Positions 23,669 through 36,800 of a DNA stretch of 64,000 bases are shown one piece after another. The notes below the pieces were generated by a model. It worked only from the letters and a program-made list of their open reading frames with translations, was not told the origin of the DNA and did no database searches. Each line of letters opens with the position of its first letter. The first letter of the stretch is position 1. Both the position numbers and the translations under genes were made by a program. This stretch comes from Galbula dea (lineage: Eukaryota > Chordata > Aves > Piciformes > Galbulidae), in the NCBI GenBank assembly GCA_013399015.1, contig VWZX01008270.1:949402-1013401 (forward strand), read 5' to 3'.

Positions 23669-26524
23669 CATGTGTGTAAAAACACAGAAGATCTTTGTTC
23701 AATGACATTTCAAGGCATTGTTCTGGGAAGATTGCTTTCTTTACCCTTGGCTTATGTTAGGTATTCCACTCAGGTTAGGGAAGATGGTTGTTTGATTGCT
23801 TACCCTATTTTTCTTTGCCAGAGCAGATAGAGTATGCTTATCTATTAAAAGCACTCCAGAGCTACATTAAGCTTGGATACCTGTGGAGCTTGTCAGCACA
23901 GGTTCTCACACAGGTCACTGATTGCTGGGTAGCCTCAAGAACGGAATAACAAGCACTATTTGATATGGAAAACATACATCTCTGTGTCTTTTTCTTATCA
24001 GCATACCTATAAAAATTCATTTGGATAATGAAATAGAAACACTCTAGATAAATGTCTTGCTTCTTTTTTTCACTTAATTTTAACATAATTTTTGTTGCCT
24101 TTCATACAATTATTTTTATCCTTGAATCACAGGAAGATTTAAAACCTTTGCAGTGTTTGGAATATTTATGTATCACCTCCAGCTCTTCTTGGAGAGATGT
24201 CTCAGTTTAGAAATTAAAGTTCATAGACACACATAAGTAATTTACCACCTGAAAAAAAAGGAGAAATAAGAGCCATCAGAGATGATTTGACATACTATAA
24301 ATTCAGGGGTTTAGGGGTTCTATTCAGTTGTGTGAGCATAGGTGCCTACTGACTTACAACATCTGAGGAGGCTGTATAGACATTTACACAGATCTGAGCT
24401 TGGAATTATAGGAGACATACAGATCTCTAGAGATGGAAGTTTGGTGAGAGAACTCTCAATACCTAAAAACATATGAGATGCCTGTATTCAGGAAACTATA
24501 TTACTGCCCCACTAAGTTTTTCATTCTTGCATTGTTATTTAATGACATAGCTCTGGGCTCAGTTCAGGTGTCCACCTAGAGGTAATGGCTAAAAGCGAGA
24601 TTTGAAGTGACAGCTTGCCTGGTCATAGATGTTCCTCTAATGGTACCAAGTTCTCCTACAGATCCTCTGCCACAGCTAATAGACTTATGCAGCTGTCTCA
24701 TTTCTCTAGAGCTTCTGTGTACAGCTGTCAATAAATCGTCTTCCACAAAGTAAGTAAATATTGTTAATTTTTTTCCATGTTGTATAAGAAGATACTCTCT
24801 ACCATTCTGAACCACTCTTGCATAACAGTAGGTGCAGGATATTGCATTCAATTCCCACTATTTTGGAACTTCTGGATTTCTTCTTAACTGAATGGTTTTA
24901 TTAACCTTTTGTACAGAAATTCTACCAGGGCAACCAGAACTGTTGTATTTTCATGTATAGGTATGTATATACATGCTTCTATTTTCAAGATATGCTTGAA
25001 ATACCATGATTCTTTTTTCTTTTTTTTTTTTCATTTCTTCCTACTTTTTTAAACCTTGACCTTTTAAAAGAAAAAAATACCCTATAAATTTACTCATTAT
25101 TGTATTTTCTGGCACTTCCCTGTTAACATAGAACACTTACTTCCACACTGTTCAAGTTTCAGAATGTACCAGAATTTAGTTGTAGATAAATATTTATCCA
25201 TATAGCTGTAAACCATAGCAGATGTGATATCAGTCTCAGTGCTACCCTGGTCTCAGACAACCACCTAAACAGATTAACTAACTTGTCAGTATACATCATG
25301 CAGTGCCTGGTTATGATCTGAATGACAGTCCCTGATTTTATGTTTCTGTTTCTTGATTAATTAAAACTATTTTAGGAAGCTTTTTACAAAATATTCCATT
25401 AAGCAGACAATGGAATAAATATAATAAAATAAAAGCAAGTGAATCTTCATTACTACAATTTTCAAGTAAATTATTTTTTATTTATTTTTTAAAACATATT
25501 TATTTTAAAGACCAAGCCAGTTTGACTCCTTTCTTGTCTCCCTTATAAACTGAGCTTCTTTGAAACACTAGCACTAGTGTTAAATTTTGAGTATAAGTGT
25601 ATACATTGTGTAGCTGTCCCATTTCATTTTAGGGACTGAATTTGTCCCATCTTGGTTTAGGCACTTAATTAGAGGCAGACAACTTTTAACTACAGCTCAA
25701 TCATTAGGTAAGAATCCACAGTAAGTGGGATTCTACTTTCTGCAGGTGTTTGTCTCTGTAAGATGAATAAGTGACTAAGATCACCTAGCCTTCAAAGTGT
25801 ATAAAAATATTTTAAGTAGTCTATCTTTAATTGTATGTTTATTTCTTCTGAAATATATCTTCATTTTTTGGGACCTGTATTTTATGACTGTCAAGTCATA
25901 ATTTCTGGTAATGACTTGAAAGTGTTTACTCTCTATGATACTATTCAAAATTGCTTAACACTCAACTAGAACAGTGTTAGTATTGAATTGGAGATGATGA
26001 ATAATTCATACAGTCCAATTTGACATATTTGTTTTGGCATTAGATGATAATCTAGCATATAGGGTGTAATTAATGATTTCTAAGATACTGACTTTCAAAG
26101 TGGTACTTGGTACATCTACAAAAACATGTTTTCACAGTTAATTTAATACAGTAAGTACTCTTTGTCACTCTTATGGTATATGAAATTGGACTGCATGTGT
26201 TTATGGCTTCCCCAGATACTTAGAAGACACTCAGTAATGGTAGCTATGAAATATAAGATGAAAGATTTCTTAATATCTCACCAGCAGGTTTTGACAACCT
26301 TAGCATTCTGACATTGGCTTTGGGAGGACTTCCAGACTCTCATAACATTTTCTGTCTGCGTATACTACCTTTTCCTTTTTGCATAATGATTTTGTGCATT
26401 ATGGCGTATACAGGCTAAAATCAAGGCCCAGGACTGAAATGAAGGAGACTAATTGTGAAATACTAGTTATAATCCTGTTCAAGACAATTTACCTTTGCTA
26501 CTGTTTTATAATCAGTAAAGACTT

Positions 26525-26680
26525 TGATCCACGGTTCTGTTCCAGATTCTGACATATATTTTCTATATAACCTTGGAAAGGCAACTTTAGGTCAATCTTT
26601 TCAATATTGGATATGCAGGTATGTGCCTCTTGTGCCTATTTCTTTTGAGTAAAATGGTTTCAATTCCTTGTACTCCAGAA
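26525..26680. repeat. Possible ancient MIR/L2-like repeat remnant
   Basis: The word order 'TATAACCTTGGAAAGGCAAC' then 'TCAATCTTTTCAATATTGG' recalls the 'tgtgaccttgg-caagtca-tt' core common to old amniote SINE/L2 repeats. The match is weak and from memory. It may equally be unique sequence. Confidence 0.2.
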
Positions 26681-26895
26681 GGTGTGAGACTTTGGGTGTT
26701 TAACATCTGTTGACATCAGACTGAACTGGGACATCAGAAGTGGTCACTCCAAGGTATGATGGTTCCTATTCTCTCAGGAAAGTAGGAAATCCTGTTGCAA
26801 GGACAAAACCTGGTGCAAGTTTATGTAGGCTGCCTTGAGATTGCATTTTCATCTTCAGTTTATCTGTCCCTGCCAGAAGGGCAACACACACTGTT

Positions 26896-26920
26896 TGTGT
26901 GTGTGTGTGTGCGCGTATGT
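26896..26920. repeat. (GT)n microsatellite
   Basis: A GT dinucleotide run about 14 bases long passing into GCGCGTATGTG. Alternating purine-pyrimidine sequence of this kind can adopt Z-DNA. Confidence 0.75.
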
Positions 26921-27021
26921 GGGAAGTAGCTTGAGTGGCAACTGCTTCAGATGGCCTAACATTTTTATAAGGCTCAATGTACGTTAACTAGACTGTTGCC
27001 ACTTTTACTAAATGCAAAATT

Positions 27022-27026
27022 GTACT
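27022..27026. repeat. Left target-site duplication GTACT
   Basis: An exact copy of 27522-27526, directly abutting the LTR ends on both sides. Five-base duplications are typical of several ERV integrase groups. Confidence 0.85.
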
Positions 27027-27111
27027 TGTGGTGGGTTTAAAGGCTCTTCCCAGCCCCCACACACGGCAGTTAAAGGAGAGACTGGATTGGAAGTTAAAAA
27101 CTAAAAACTGC

Positions 27112-27117
27112 TTTAAT
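27112..27117 (-). promoter_or_regulatory. ATTAAA poly(A) signal in solo LTR
   Basis: The minus strand reads ATTAAA about 85 bases from the minus-strand 3' end, shared with the second copy (11982-11987). Confidence 0.45.
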
Positions 27118-27347
27118 AACAACAGCAAACATAAATGAAAGGAATATAAACATATACAGGACCCAGATACCAAAACCCACTTCCCCTATACACTGATAAT
27201 TACAGCAGTGTCCCCGGCCGGCTCTCCTGTACAGCAGAGGCAGCCAGGAACAGCAGCACCGAGGTCACAGCAGAGAGAGAAGAGAAGAGTTCCTCCTGGT
27301 CCAGTCAACAAAAGTTCCCCAGCAAGCTCCCAAGGTTCCCTTGGCTT

Positions 27348-27358
27348 CCCCCTGGTGG
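27348..27358 (-). promoter_or_regulatory. CTCF-like core inside the solo LTR
   Basis: The minus strand reads CCACCAGGGGG followed by AAGC, matching the left and central parts of the CTCF consensus well; the usual CGC after the G-run is replaced. It lies in the U3-like part, on the LTR's own sense strand. The gapped copy lacks the corresponding region, so it cannot show whether the motif is shared by the family. Confidence 0.35.
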
Positions 27359-27521
27359 GGGGGGACACCTGGGGATCTCAGGTTTCTTAAAGGGACAGTC
27401 CAGGCAAGGTGTGCGTGGTGGTGGGAAAGCGGGTATGATATTATGTACGTGGTCATGGAATACTTTTTAGAAAACACAGTTACTGAACAGAATTAATTCT
27501 GTTCTAACCCAAACCATAACA

Positions 27522-27526
27522 GTACT
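27522..27526. repeat. Right target-site duplication GTACT
   Basis: Matches 27022-27026 exactly and follows the LTR's terminal CA without a gap. Confidence 0.85.
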
Positions 27527-28361
27527 ATTTCTTTTTTTTAAAAAATGTTTATTTGTTTTGTTTGTTTGTTTTCAGGATACTCAGAACAGGCTTAGCAGTA
27601 GACTCTTGGAAACATCATTTTAAAGTTCTTGTAGAATACCTATGGTCAGCAAGTTCAGACAACCTTGAGGTTCAATGACAGCTTTACTTTGCTTCCACAG
27701 TTTTAAACCCATTTCAGTTATCTAATTTTCATGTTGCTGCTAATGAATCCCATTGGCAGAGTTAAGAATTGTGTCCTGAAATACACTTTATTATTATTCT
27801 CTGAAGCTTTCTACTCTGGGAGGTGTCAGTGGACAGCAAATTTTCTTGAAGAACGTCTGTTATATTGCATAGGTCAGAAAATCATATTGGTTTAGGGAGC
27901 GTCACTGATGTTCATTTTTTCTTTCTGGAGACTCATTCATCTCCTAGAAGTCAACCCTTTTCTGAGCTAGTCAACCCATTATTGATTGTCACCAGAATGC
28001 TGCTGAGCTAGCTTAGGTCTGCTATCTTCTTGTTTTAAAAACTATGATGGATGAAACGTACTTCATGACAGTAAGTCTGATGATTTAAGGCTGGAACTAT
28101 TTTGAGGTTTCCAGAATAATTCATTTGCAGGTCGGCTTATACTATTATAAACTACAGAATCTTAGAATTTATTTGATGACAAATCCTGCAGGTTTTATTC
28201 AACTCTAAAGAAAAATACTGAAATACTACATTTTTCTTACTTCTCACATTGCAGGGAAAATACAGTTAATTAGAATATAATAATTTGTATTAGAATGGAT
28301 TCTAAGAATAAAATAGTTTTTAAAGCTTGTAGTTCAGACAATAACTGAAATGCAAAGCTGT
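27527..28361. other. Non-coding sequence, no gene seen
   Basis: About 0.8 kb between the solo LTR and the next CR1 tail. It begins with T-rich and GTTT-repeated sequence (27533-27573). Otherwise I see nothing identifiable. Confidence 0.6.
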
Positions 28362-28464
28362 GATCCTGGGGTCTAGGGAATCCTGCTCTGGCGGGGTTGG
28401 GGGTTCTACTAGATGATCTTTAAAGGTCCCTTCCAACTCCTAACATTCTGTGATTCTGTGATTC
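28362..28464 (+). mobile_element. CR1 LINE 3' end, 5'-truncated
   Basis: About 100 bases of CR1 tail: GTCTAGGGAATCCTGCTCTG, then ACTAGATGATCTTTAAAGG, then TCCCTTCCAACTCC, ending in two ATTCTGTG units. It belongs to the same tail type as 46 kb and 49.4 kb. Confidence 0.9.
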
Positions 28465-29689
28465 ATGTTTTCTAACACTATAATGATATAGCAACACTTT
28501 CTTTCAAAGTCAAAATCCTGCAGAGAAAATAAACTTACTATTCCAGCACAGAAATATGTTTGGGTAGATTACAACTCTGATGAGTCTATGATTCTGCATT
28601 ATTCATTAATGACACTTTTTCCTCTATTTTGATAAATTTCTTATACTGTCTTAGTTTTTAACAAATTTTATATGTCACATGAAGTAATTTTTTTTTCAGT
28701 CTAATATAGGGCTGAGTGAGAAACAGTAAAATTAACCTTAAAATATGTATAGTTCATTTTCTGGCATTTCTTTGCATCTAAGATGTGACTTGCAGCCTGA
28801 CAAAGGAGCATGATTCTTTTTGTTCCTCTGTATCCTCACTAAAACCTGTGTTTTGAGAGGCTCGCCTAGGTAGACCTAGAAGAGTCAGCTTCCAGTACCC
28901 AAACTGTAATTACTCATCTTCTGAATTTCTGAACTTTAAAAAATCTAATGAATGTGCCTAATTTAGCACTGTGTTTATTCTAAGATCTGTTTTATCACAG
29001 TAGGCAGACAGACAGCTCTGAATGATTTAGAACTTATTTGTATTATTTCTCTCCATTGGCTGCAGAAAGAGATGTTATTAGCTCAAGTGACAAATCACAG
29101 TGCTGTATGTAGTCTTTATATGCACTTTGTAGCTAATACACTGGTAGCCGCTTGTGCTATAGACAAATACTTTTAGAATAGTATAGGCAGAGAGAATGAC
29201 AACTTGGATGATCCATTAGACTGGATGTCTGAATGAGGACTATCTTTAAATGGAGCAAAATGATTTAGTTCGTCTAGACTGACAAAAGAAGGATGAGATA
29301 TATTGGCTGTCTACAGACATTTCAGAATTCAAGAGATAAACACTTCACTTAAGATTTACTTTGGTTGAAGAACATAAGGAAAACTGTACTATGCATAAGA
29401 TATATTTAAACAAGAAATTCTAAAAAGATTTTTAACCTCTAGAGTAGTTTGACTGTTAGAACTCTCCAGAGAACTTTCTACTGTCTTTCAGCTGAGAAAC
29501 ACATGCAGGTATTTATGGAAATGTATTTGAAGCCCATTTGCTTATTGTGGCACAATTTCAGTACTATGTGCCCTGCAACAAACTAACATTTTGTGTTAGA
29601 CTGGATATTTAACAAAGTAAATATTTTTTTTTTCTACTGGAAAACTGAGTTCTTATTTAGAATGCAATCATTAGGCTGTATATGTGTAT

Positions 29690-29830
29690 CTTTTATTAAC
29701 TGCATTTTATGCTTTATATAGTTTATATACATTATATGCATTGTATAATTAGTTATAAAATTACCATATAAAATAAACATATGTGGGTTTTATATATAAT
29801 ATTTTTTCCCTGAAATATTAAAAAACATCC
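29690..29830. repeat. Extremely AT-rich segment
   Basis: Dominated by TATA, ATAT and TTTATA words with almost no G+C, e.g. around TTATATACATTATATGCATT. It resembles matrix-attachment-type or easily unwound DNA. No tandem unit is discernible. Confidence 0.5.
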
Positions 29831-31999
29831 TCTCCAGATTCTTTTGAGAGGATTATGTCTACACATATATGCACATATATAGATAAGTAGATTTACTTTT
29901 TACATAACTCCTCAACCTTCTTGATGTTTAGTTTCCAAAAATTTGGTCCATGCCACCAGCACAGCAAAAATCATCTTTCATTTTCAAGTTGCTCCATCTC
30001 TTATGCTGCCTACCAAACTACACTAGTACATACAGGAAAACAGGATTTTTATAAAGGAGTAGATACTTAAGAGGGAAGTTCCAGTTTAACTTGAAAGGAA
30101 TTCTGAAAGAATTCTACTTTGTTAATGAATTAGCAGGAACTTGCAATCTTCTCTGAGGAACCAGAAGCAGATAGATATGTATAATGTAGGTGACCAATGT
30201 AACAGTTAAAATGAAGGGACAGAATGAACTGAGTCAAACCCAACCAAAACTTAATTTAAAAAAAATTGCAAAAAAATTCACCAGTCCATTAGAAATCTTC
30301 CTAAGCAACCTATTATATTTGAATACATCTAGTGAATGATCTGCCTAAAATTAACTACAATGTAATAACAGAAGAAGTGAATTGTAGATATCTATGGCTG
30401 TTCTCTAAGAAGGATGTATCACCAGCCCATGACATATAAATTAAATATAGAGGCTGTCAGTTTAAACATGCCACCTGATCTCAACTCTTAATATAAAGCA
30501 AAGAGAAAGAACAGGTCTCTAAGATACCTAGGAGTCAAATGTTAAAAGATTGTATTGGCAAAATACATGAACTGTAGTTGGGTAAAAATAAGAAGACACA
30601 GCAAATATTGCAGGAGCAGTGCAACAGTTCTTCACACATAAACCACTGGCAGTAGCAGCACAAGTGTACTTTTTTTTGCAAATATATTTTCTGTGTGGTT
30701 TTCAAATGCAGATTTACTTCAGTTGTGTACATCTGTAAGTGGTCCACAAGTGACCCTGGCAGCATTTTATAAACAAAAACACCCTGATCCATACTGCTTC
30801 AAGATCATATATATTCTGGTAAAAACTGATTCAAATTTGAAAATTCTTCAAGTAATAAGATTAATGAGAATAATTACTTTTACATACTTCTGAAGAGATG
30901 CTTCCTAATTGTTGTGTAATTAGAGATATGTCTGCTTTTTGTTTCTGGGACAAGACCCAGATATATTTATTATATCCATATAAATTCAATGTCTGTTGCG
31001 TTTGTATTTCTTTAGAAATCCTCATGTTGAATGACCAGATGAACAGAAAACTCTAATGCGCAAATATTTAACTAAGTGTACCTATTCACCTCTCTAAAAC
31101 TCCTTGACAAATGTCACATATATAAAAAATTTAGTTTAAACCCCATAGAAATATTTATTTAAATATTTATTTATTCTTTATTAAAGTATCTAAGTCACTC
31201 TTCAGGACTTCGTGCATCCTAAATATTACTGTAACTTACTGATGATGAGCTGCAAAAACCAAAACAAAGTACCTTCTTTTAAGATAACTATTAAAATACC
31301 CACTGTACTGTTTAATATGTATTTATCTGTTACAAAAATTGTCTGTTTTTCTGCAGATAATTTTTCACACAACATCTATAGTTTAGAAAAAAACCAACAA
31401 AACTAGCTATTTAGGCAGCCAAACACTGGTATCAACTAGTGCACTACAGAAATGTCTTGGAGTTTCTGAATATCCTTTAAATACTTTCTTTTAAAGTTGC
31501 AACTTTTTGGCCCTAGCTTTGGTTTATAAACTAAAACATTATTGGGTTTTGTTTTTTCCATATGTATAGCATTCTTCATTAGTATGTACTTAATAAACTT
31601 GCTTATGAGTGAACATCTTCATTTTTCAGATGAGAAACAAAGTACAGAAAAGTCTCTCATCACATCTCGTATCTGATAGCAGGAAAGATAACCCCAAAAT
31701 TCCTGCAGATATCTTGATTTCTGTTCTTCTACCCAGCTAAAAAGCAATCTTTCTCCTTGTTAAATGCATTGTTGAATTGTGAATAACAATTGAAATGAAA
31801 TGGAAGATCTTTTCAAACCTCCATACTCTGAATTATCAACTTCAGAAGAAATTCAGGCTTAAGCATTGTTTTAAAGTGTATTTTAATATCCTATTCTGTT
31901 AATTAGTAAGTCCTGGTTGTTGATTATCTCTGCTCATTATACTTAGATGACTAAAGGTCATTGAAATGTTTCTTTCCTCAAAAAAACAATGCTCTCACT

Positions 32000-32140
32000 G
32001 TAGAGTAATGCGTGTTAATTCATGGTCATGTAGCTTTTCAATCCATTAATTAAATTAATGAGACTTCATTGCTTTCACCTATGCACCCTTAATTAAAAAT
32101 GCAGCGTGGGAGAGGGGCACAAAGAAATAACATATGGCAT
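32000..32140. promoter_or_regulatory. Candidate conserved element with TTAATTAA-type motifs
   Basis: Dense homeodomain-type words: ATTAATTAAATTAATGAG near 32047-32064 and CTTAATTAAAAATG near 32088-32101. These sit between richer words (CATGGTCATGTAGC, GCAGCGTGGGAGAGGGGC) that do not look like decayed repeats. The style resembles vertebrate conserved non-coding elements near developmental genes. Conservation is not testable here. Confidence 0.25.
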
Positions 32141-33803
32141 TATCAGTATTGTGCCCAAGAGAACTATTTAATAACACATCAAGCTAATTTATTGTTTATA
32201 AATCCTAGTCACCCTCTCAAGATACATATTATAATGTGGATGATCTCTGAACATTCTACCATAAAATTTGTTCACTATTCTTCGTAATAGCCTTTAGGAC
32301 TAATGATTCATACCTCTCAGTAGCAGTAAGGTGGAATACACAAAAGACACAACCACAAATCTGAATTTGATTGTATCCTAAGATATTTTGACCAGAAGTC
32401 ATGGTATCACTCTGCTCTTCATTACCGTTCATGAGTTTTGGGTAGCCAAAACTCTGTGCAGAATGAGGTAAACATGTATTCTTGACAGATCTGCCTGAAG
32501 TCTATTGAAGAAAATATTTTCTCAACATGTGGTATTTGTTTTTCTTACTAGATTTTTCACAACTGCTGTGGGATTTTTCTCTATATTGTGTTTACTTTCT
32601 CCTGTTAAAGTTTAACGTATCCTGGATGAGGAGACTTCCTGAAGGTAATGTGTCATTACTTAATTCTAGTGCTTTAAATATAAACCTAAACTGTAATTTA
32701 TTTCATTAGATTATTCCAAGATGATCTTCCTCCTTGTCAACACTTCATTTATCATTCTGGTTTTTCAGAGAGTGTTCTTTTGCCACCCAGAGAGTTTAGC
32801 TTTCTTCTGCTTTAGTTCTCAGAAATAACCACAGGAAAGATAAAAGAGCATCAGCTATTGCAAAGAGGCAGAAATGCATAAACAAGTACAGGAGGGAAGA
32901 AGCAACTGCAGCCCCACCACTTTAAATCATCTTAACTGTTGTAGAACTGTATTCCAGTTGTTTCAGATACCTACATTGCACACATATGCTATACCCATTT
33001 TAATCGACATCTGAAGAAGCTAGACGTGTTAAGCCATTATATTTCTTTGTTGTTTATTCGTTTCTTTCAAACCCTTAAGCAAATCATAGTTTTTATTGAA
33101 GCTTCATTTTACTTCCTTTAAGAAATCATTAATTCCATTGAAAACATTCACAATAACTAGGGAATTTCCTCTACGGAGACTGACTAATATGTACCTAACG
33201 CCCGCCTAATTTACATGACATTCAAAACAGGCCACCTCATCTCTTGTAGTTTTAGGATAAATTGGTTGAATTACATTCAGAAAGCAAAAGGGAGAATGAG
33301 AACATTAATTGAGTTTGCTTTCAGTGGATTTGTATCCAGGAGAGGATCAAAATATGCTTACAATACTGCTGATTTTTTATCTGATCACTTTCCTGGCACA
33401 AAGGATTTTAGTTACACTTGAATTGCACCATTTTGATGTGGATTTTTTTACCCCCTCTTTTCAAACATCTAAGTTTAAATAATGCTTATTATTTAACACA
33501 AAACAAAATTAGTGAGAGTCCACAAACAAAACTTTGAATAAAGTGACACCATCTGCTGTGGAGACCTAGGATGGTTGTTTTAGGAAAGAACTCATGCTGC
33601 ACTGTGAAAACCCAGAATAATCTTTCTGACAAATACACATGGTAAATGTTCACAGTATGTAATATATGGGTAAGACAGCAACCATTTCCTGCAAACACCT
33701 TGAGCAAATCAATTGGACAGTACCAGAATTGCCTCCTGCTTTACCATGGAAGGAAGCCAGGATCCTGCTATTTGGCTGCCTCCCTTTCCTCCCTTGCAAA
33801 ACA

Positions 33804-33816
33804 ACACACACACACC
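33804..33816. repeat. Short (CA)n microsatellite
   Basis: Six to seven CA units after CAAAACAA. Its length is small and may be polymorphic. Confidence 0.6.
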
Positions 33817-36800
33817 CAGCAGTTCACTGTCATCTGGACTTCCACTAGCATAATATATTTGCCAAGTAAACTAAAAGATTCCGTCCAAATTCTAGTATCT
33901 TGAAATATTGTCTCTTACTTGACTGGAGATAAGTTTGATATCATCTAGTATACAGGGAAAAAAAATAAAAAGAAACAAGAAAAGCAAAGAAAAAGACACT
34001 AACATTTCACTGGCAAAGAGACCAAACATAGTGAGTCAGATGGAATATAAAGACAAGCGAATTAAATAACAAAGTTTTTCTTTTTCTACTGGTATTTATC
34101 TGAGCCATGGAAAATGTTTATTTGGTTGTCTATGTGACAGTAAGCAAAAGCATTTCAAGCTAGCTTTCTGCATCTGCTTTAATGCAGCCATTCAAGCTAC
34201 AGAATGCCTGGATTTGACTGGTCTGACCATTTCACATCACTGAAGAGAGGTCTCTAAGTTCCTTGATCAGTAATTAAAAAAGCATAACAAATGTCTCTGA
34301 GGACAGGAAGAAAAGAAATAAAGTAGTATTTAGGGCTAATATACAAGTTGGAAAACCTGTCCTCCAGATCTTTCTCATCTTAGGGAGGTTCAAATCTCCT
34401 ACTCTTTGTTATGAATAAATCTAGGCCTAGATTAAACTCAAGTGAGGTGATTCTTAAGTCTTTCACTAAATCTGAAAGACTATGCAAAATAAATGTTATA
34501 TGCACATATCAAGATACATAATAAGTGCAGATTTACTTCTGTCTCAGTTAAAAAAAAAATTATTCTAATAACAAAATATTCATACTAATTATAATTAATA
34601 TAATAACAAAATGTTTTCTGGTCTGTGTTCCGAAAGTTATGTTAAGCTAAACAAAACTCATAAATAGTACTTCCAGCACAAAAGAGCATGTAAAATCTGT
34701 TGCAAAGACAGATAAAAACCTTAATAATGTCAAGAAATCTTTTTTCCCACTGTTTGTTTTCTGAGATTTTTTTCAAGACCCAGCAAAAAGGATTCAAATT
34801 CTGTGACTTTATCATCTCATATATTCTCAGTGTTCAGATCACAAGATATTGCAGTATAGATAGTTAAACAGATAATTTTGGTGTTCTAAATATATAAACA
34901 CATGATTTTATGCTCTTTTTTGTGCTGGTCTTAGACTGAGACATTTATGTAGTTATTCACTTGAGCATTTATAAGGAGCTGTTCGGTTTTCAAACTATTC
35001 AAGTGTTAATTTTGTATTTAAAAGGTAATTATTATATTCCTAATCCCAAGTGCATTATTTTATCTTAGTTGAGGATCATAAAAAGGGCAGAGTGAGGGAC
35101 AGTAGAATTATATTTTTTAAATTAAAAATTTAGTAAGTCACCTTTTAATAGATTAATCTATGCACAGGGATTTATATATATTCAGTAAAGACATAAAAGT
35201 AGAGATAGCAATTAAGAATTGTCCTATGGGATATTATTATATGCAGCCTTCCTTCCCCATCAGTAAAGATCTAAGTGCTTCCTATCATATGTCAAACACC
35301 ATAAGCACCACTGTCAATAAGTATTAAAGAAATAAAAAGTTTGTGAGACTTGCACAGCTCCATGCAGGATTGGATCCTATATGCAATGAACAACGTTCTC
35401 AGTTTTCAAATTATACTTGAGATTATACAAAGAAATCAAATGTGAAAATAATCTTAGTGTTCCTCTATGTGTGGGCAAATGACAAAAGTGCCAGTGATAC
35501 CATGAAAATTCAGCCCTGAAACATCCCTGTTCAGAGAGCTGAGGAGAAGGGAAGAGCTGATCAAAAATATATTTGATCAAGCTAGCCTGGGATAAATGAT
35601 TCAGGGAAAGAAGATGGTCAAATCATCAAATCCTTTTCTTTCTTAAAATATAACTGGATGACTGTAAAGTGTTAAATAAGATGTATAGGGTAGAGGATGG
35701 GAATCATATATCATATTGGAACAGATGACTAGCTTTGAAATTAATGCAAAGTGAGGCAAAATCTGCCTCAGAAAAAAGCAGAATTAAACTACTTTTATTG
35801 TTTTGTCAGCTTTTTAAATCAGTTCTTTTAATTTGCCCTTTTTAAGCATTCTGCATGGTATATCAGAGAAGGAAAGACAATCAGTGATTTTTGCAACATG
35901 CTGATTTCAAAAAGTGTTAGTGAAGATATACAGTATAGCATTAGTATAATGCAGTGCTCTTAGGCTATGAATTATTCTCACCTTTATGAAAACTACAATG
36001 GCCAGGCCTTCAGTCTTGTAATTACAAAAGCAGTTGAAGAATTGGCCCTTATGTTAAAATTCATAATGCCCTCATTCACTAGTATTCAAAATAGAGTTCT
36101 TCAGAATAAAGAAGGAAAAACATTCAGAATGACAAACCTTAAATGCAGGTTTATTAATAAAATGCTAATGAACTCAAAAAGAGGACAATCACAAGTAATG
36201 AAACCTTTTTTACTTTTTTTCCTTAATTTCCTTGTTTTAGGAGTCAGCCTTGTTATTAAATTAGAATACTTAAATGCTTATTCTGAGTTATTTAAATGTC
36301 TATAACAATATGTTTAATGTGTTGACTGACTCAGTATCTTTCTAGTTAAAGTGTCTTACACAAATGACAAAGTCCTTTGACTTTTTTTTTTATTAAAGCC
36401 AGGACACTTGTAGTCATAAAGGCACTTGAAATAATTCTGAACAGCAAACAGTTGTACAGGGAGTTAATAAAGAATGGTGAAGTGGAGAACAGATATAATA
36501 AAAGATTATATCACAATAGATAAAAGGTACAGAAGTGCTTTTCTCACTGGGGTTTTGAAAAGGACTTGAGCTCAATTATGGTTTTAAGTACTTGAAGCCT
36601 CCTTCTCTACTTGCTACAAATAAATCAGGAACAAATTGGTCAAGTCAACTGATGAACAGAATTCATTATTTTAGACTACATTAACCCCCAAACTTCTATA
36701 AAGATATTAGTGATTCACTTGGCTGAGATATGTCCAATTAAACCCATTTCTAAGAGCTCTAGAGCAACATAAAACAGAAACACACATGCTTGCACATTGA

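Larger units (their letters stand above)
22506..27021. other. AT-rich non-coding sequence with microsatellites
   Basis: No gene seen. It contains a short (AT)n at 23656-23668 next to CATGCATG, T-rich tracts near 25010-25060, a (GT)n at 26896-26920 and a possible very old interspersed repeat at 26525-26680. Frames of up to 91 aa show no domain features. Confidence 0.55.
27027..27521 (-). mobile_element. Complete solo ERV LTR with 5-bp target duplication
   Basis: 495 bases with TGTGGTGGG at one end and CCATAACA at the other, i.e. TG...CA, flanked by an exact 5-bp duplication GTACT at 27022-27026 and 27522-27526. That is the standard signature of retroviral integration followed by LTR-LTR recombination that removed the viral genes. 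On the minus strand it starts TGTTATGG, carries a GC-rich U3-like part and an ATTAAA signal at 27112-27117 near its 3' end. Its R/U5-like end is nearly identical to 11897-12063. No coding sequence for a viral protein is present. The small frames seen over it on both strands are shadows. Confidence 0.9.

Noticed and set aside
26988..27173. Minus-strand frame sharing a long similar stretch with the frame at 11834-12040
   Set aside because: The similarity is only because both lie in two copies of the same LTR R/U5 region. It is DNA-level repeat homology, not a conserved protein.
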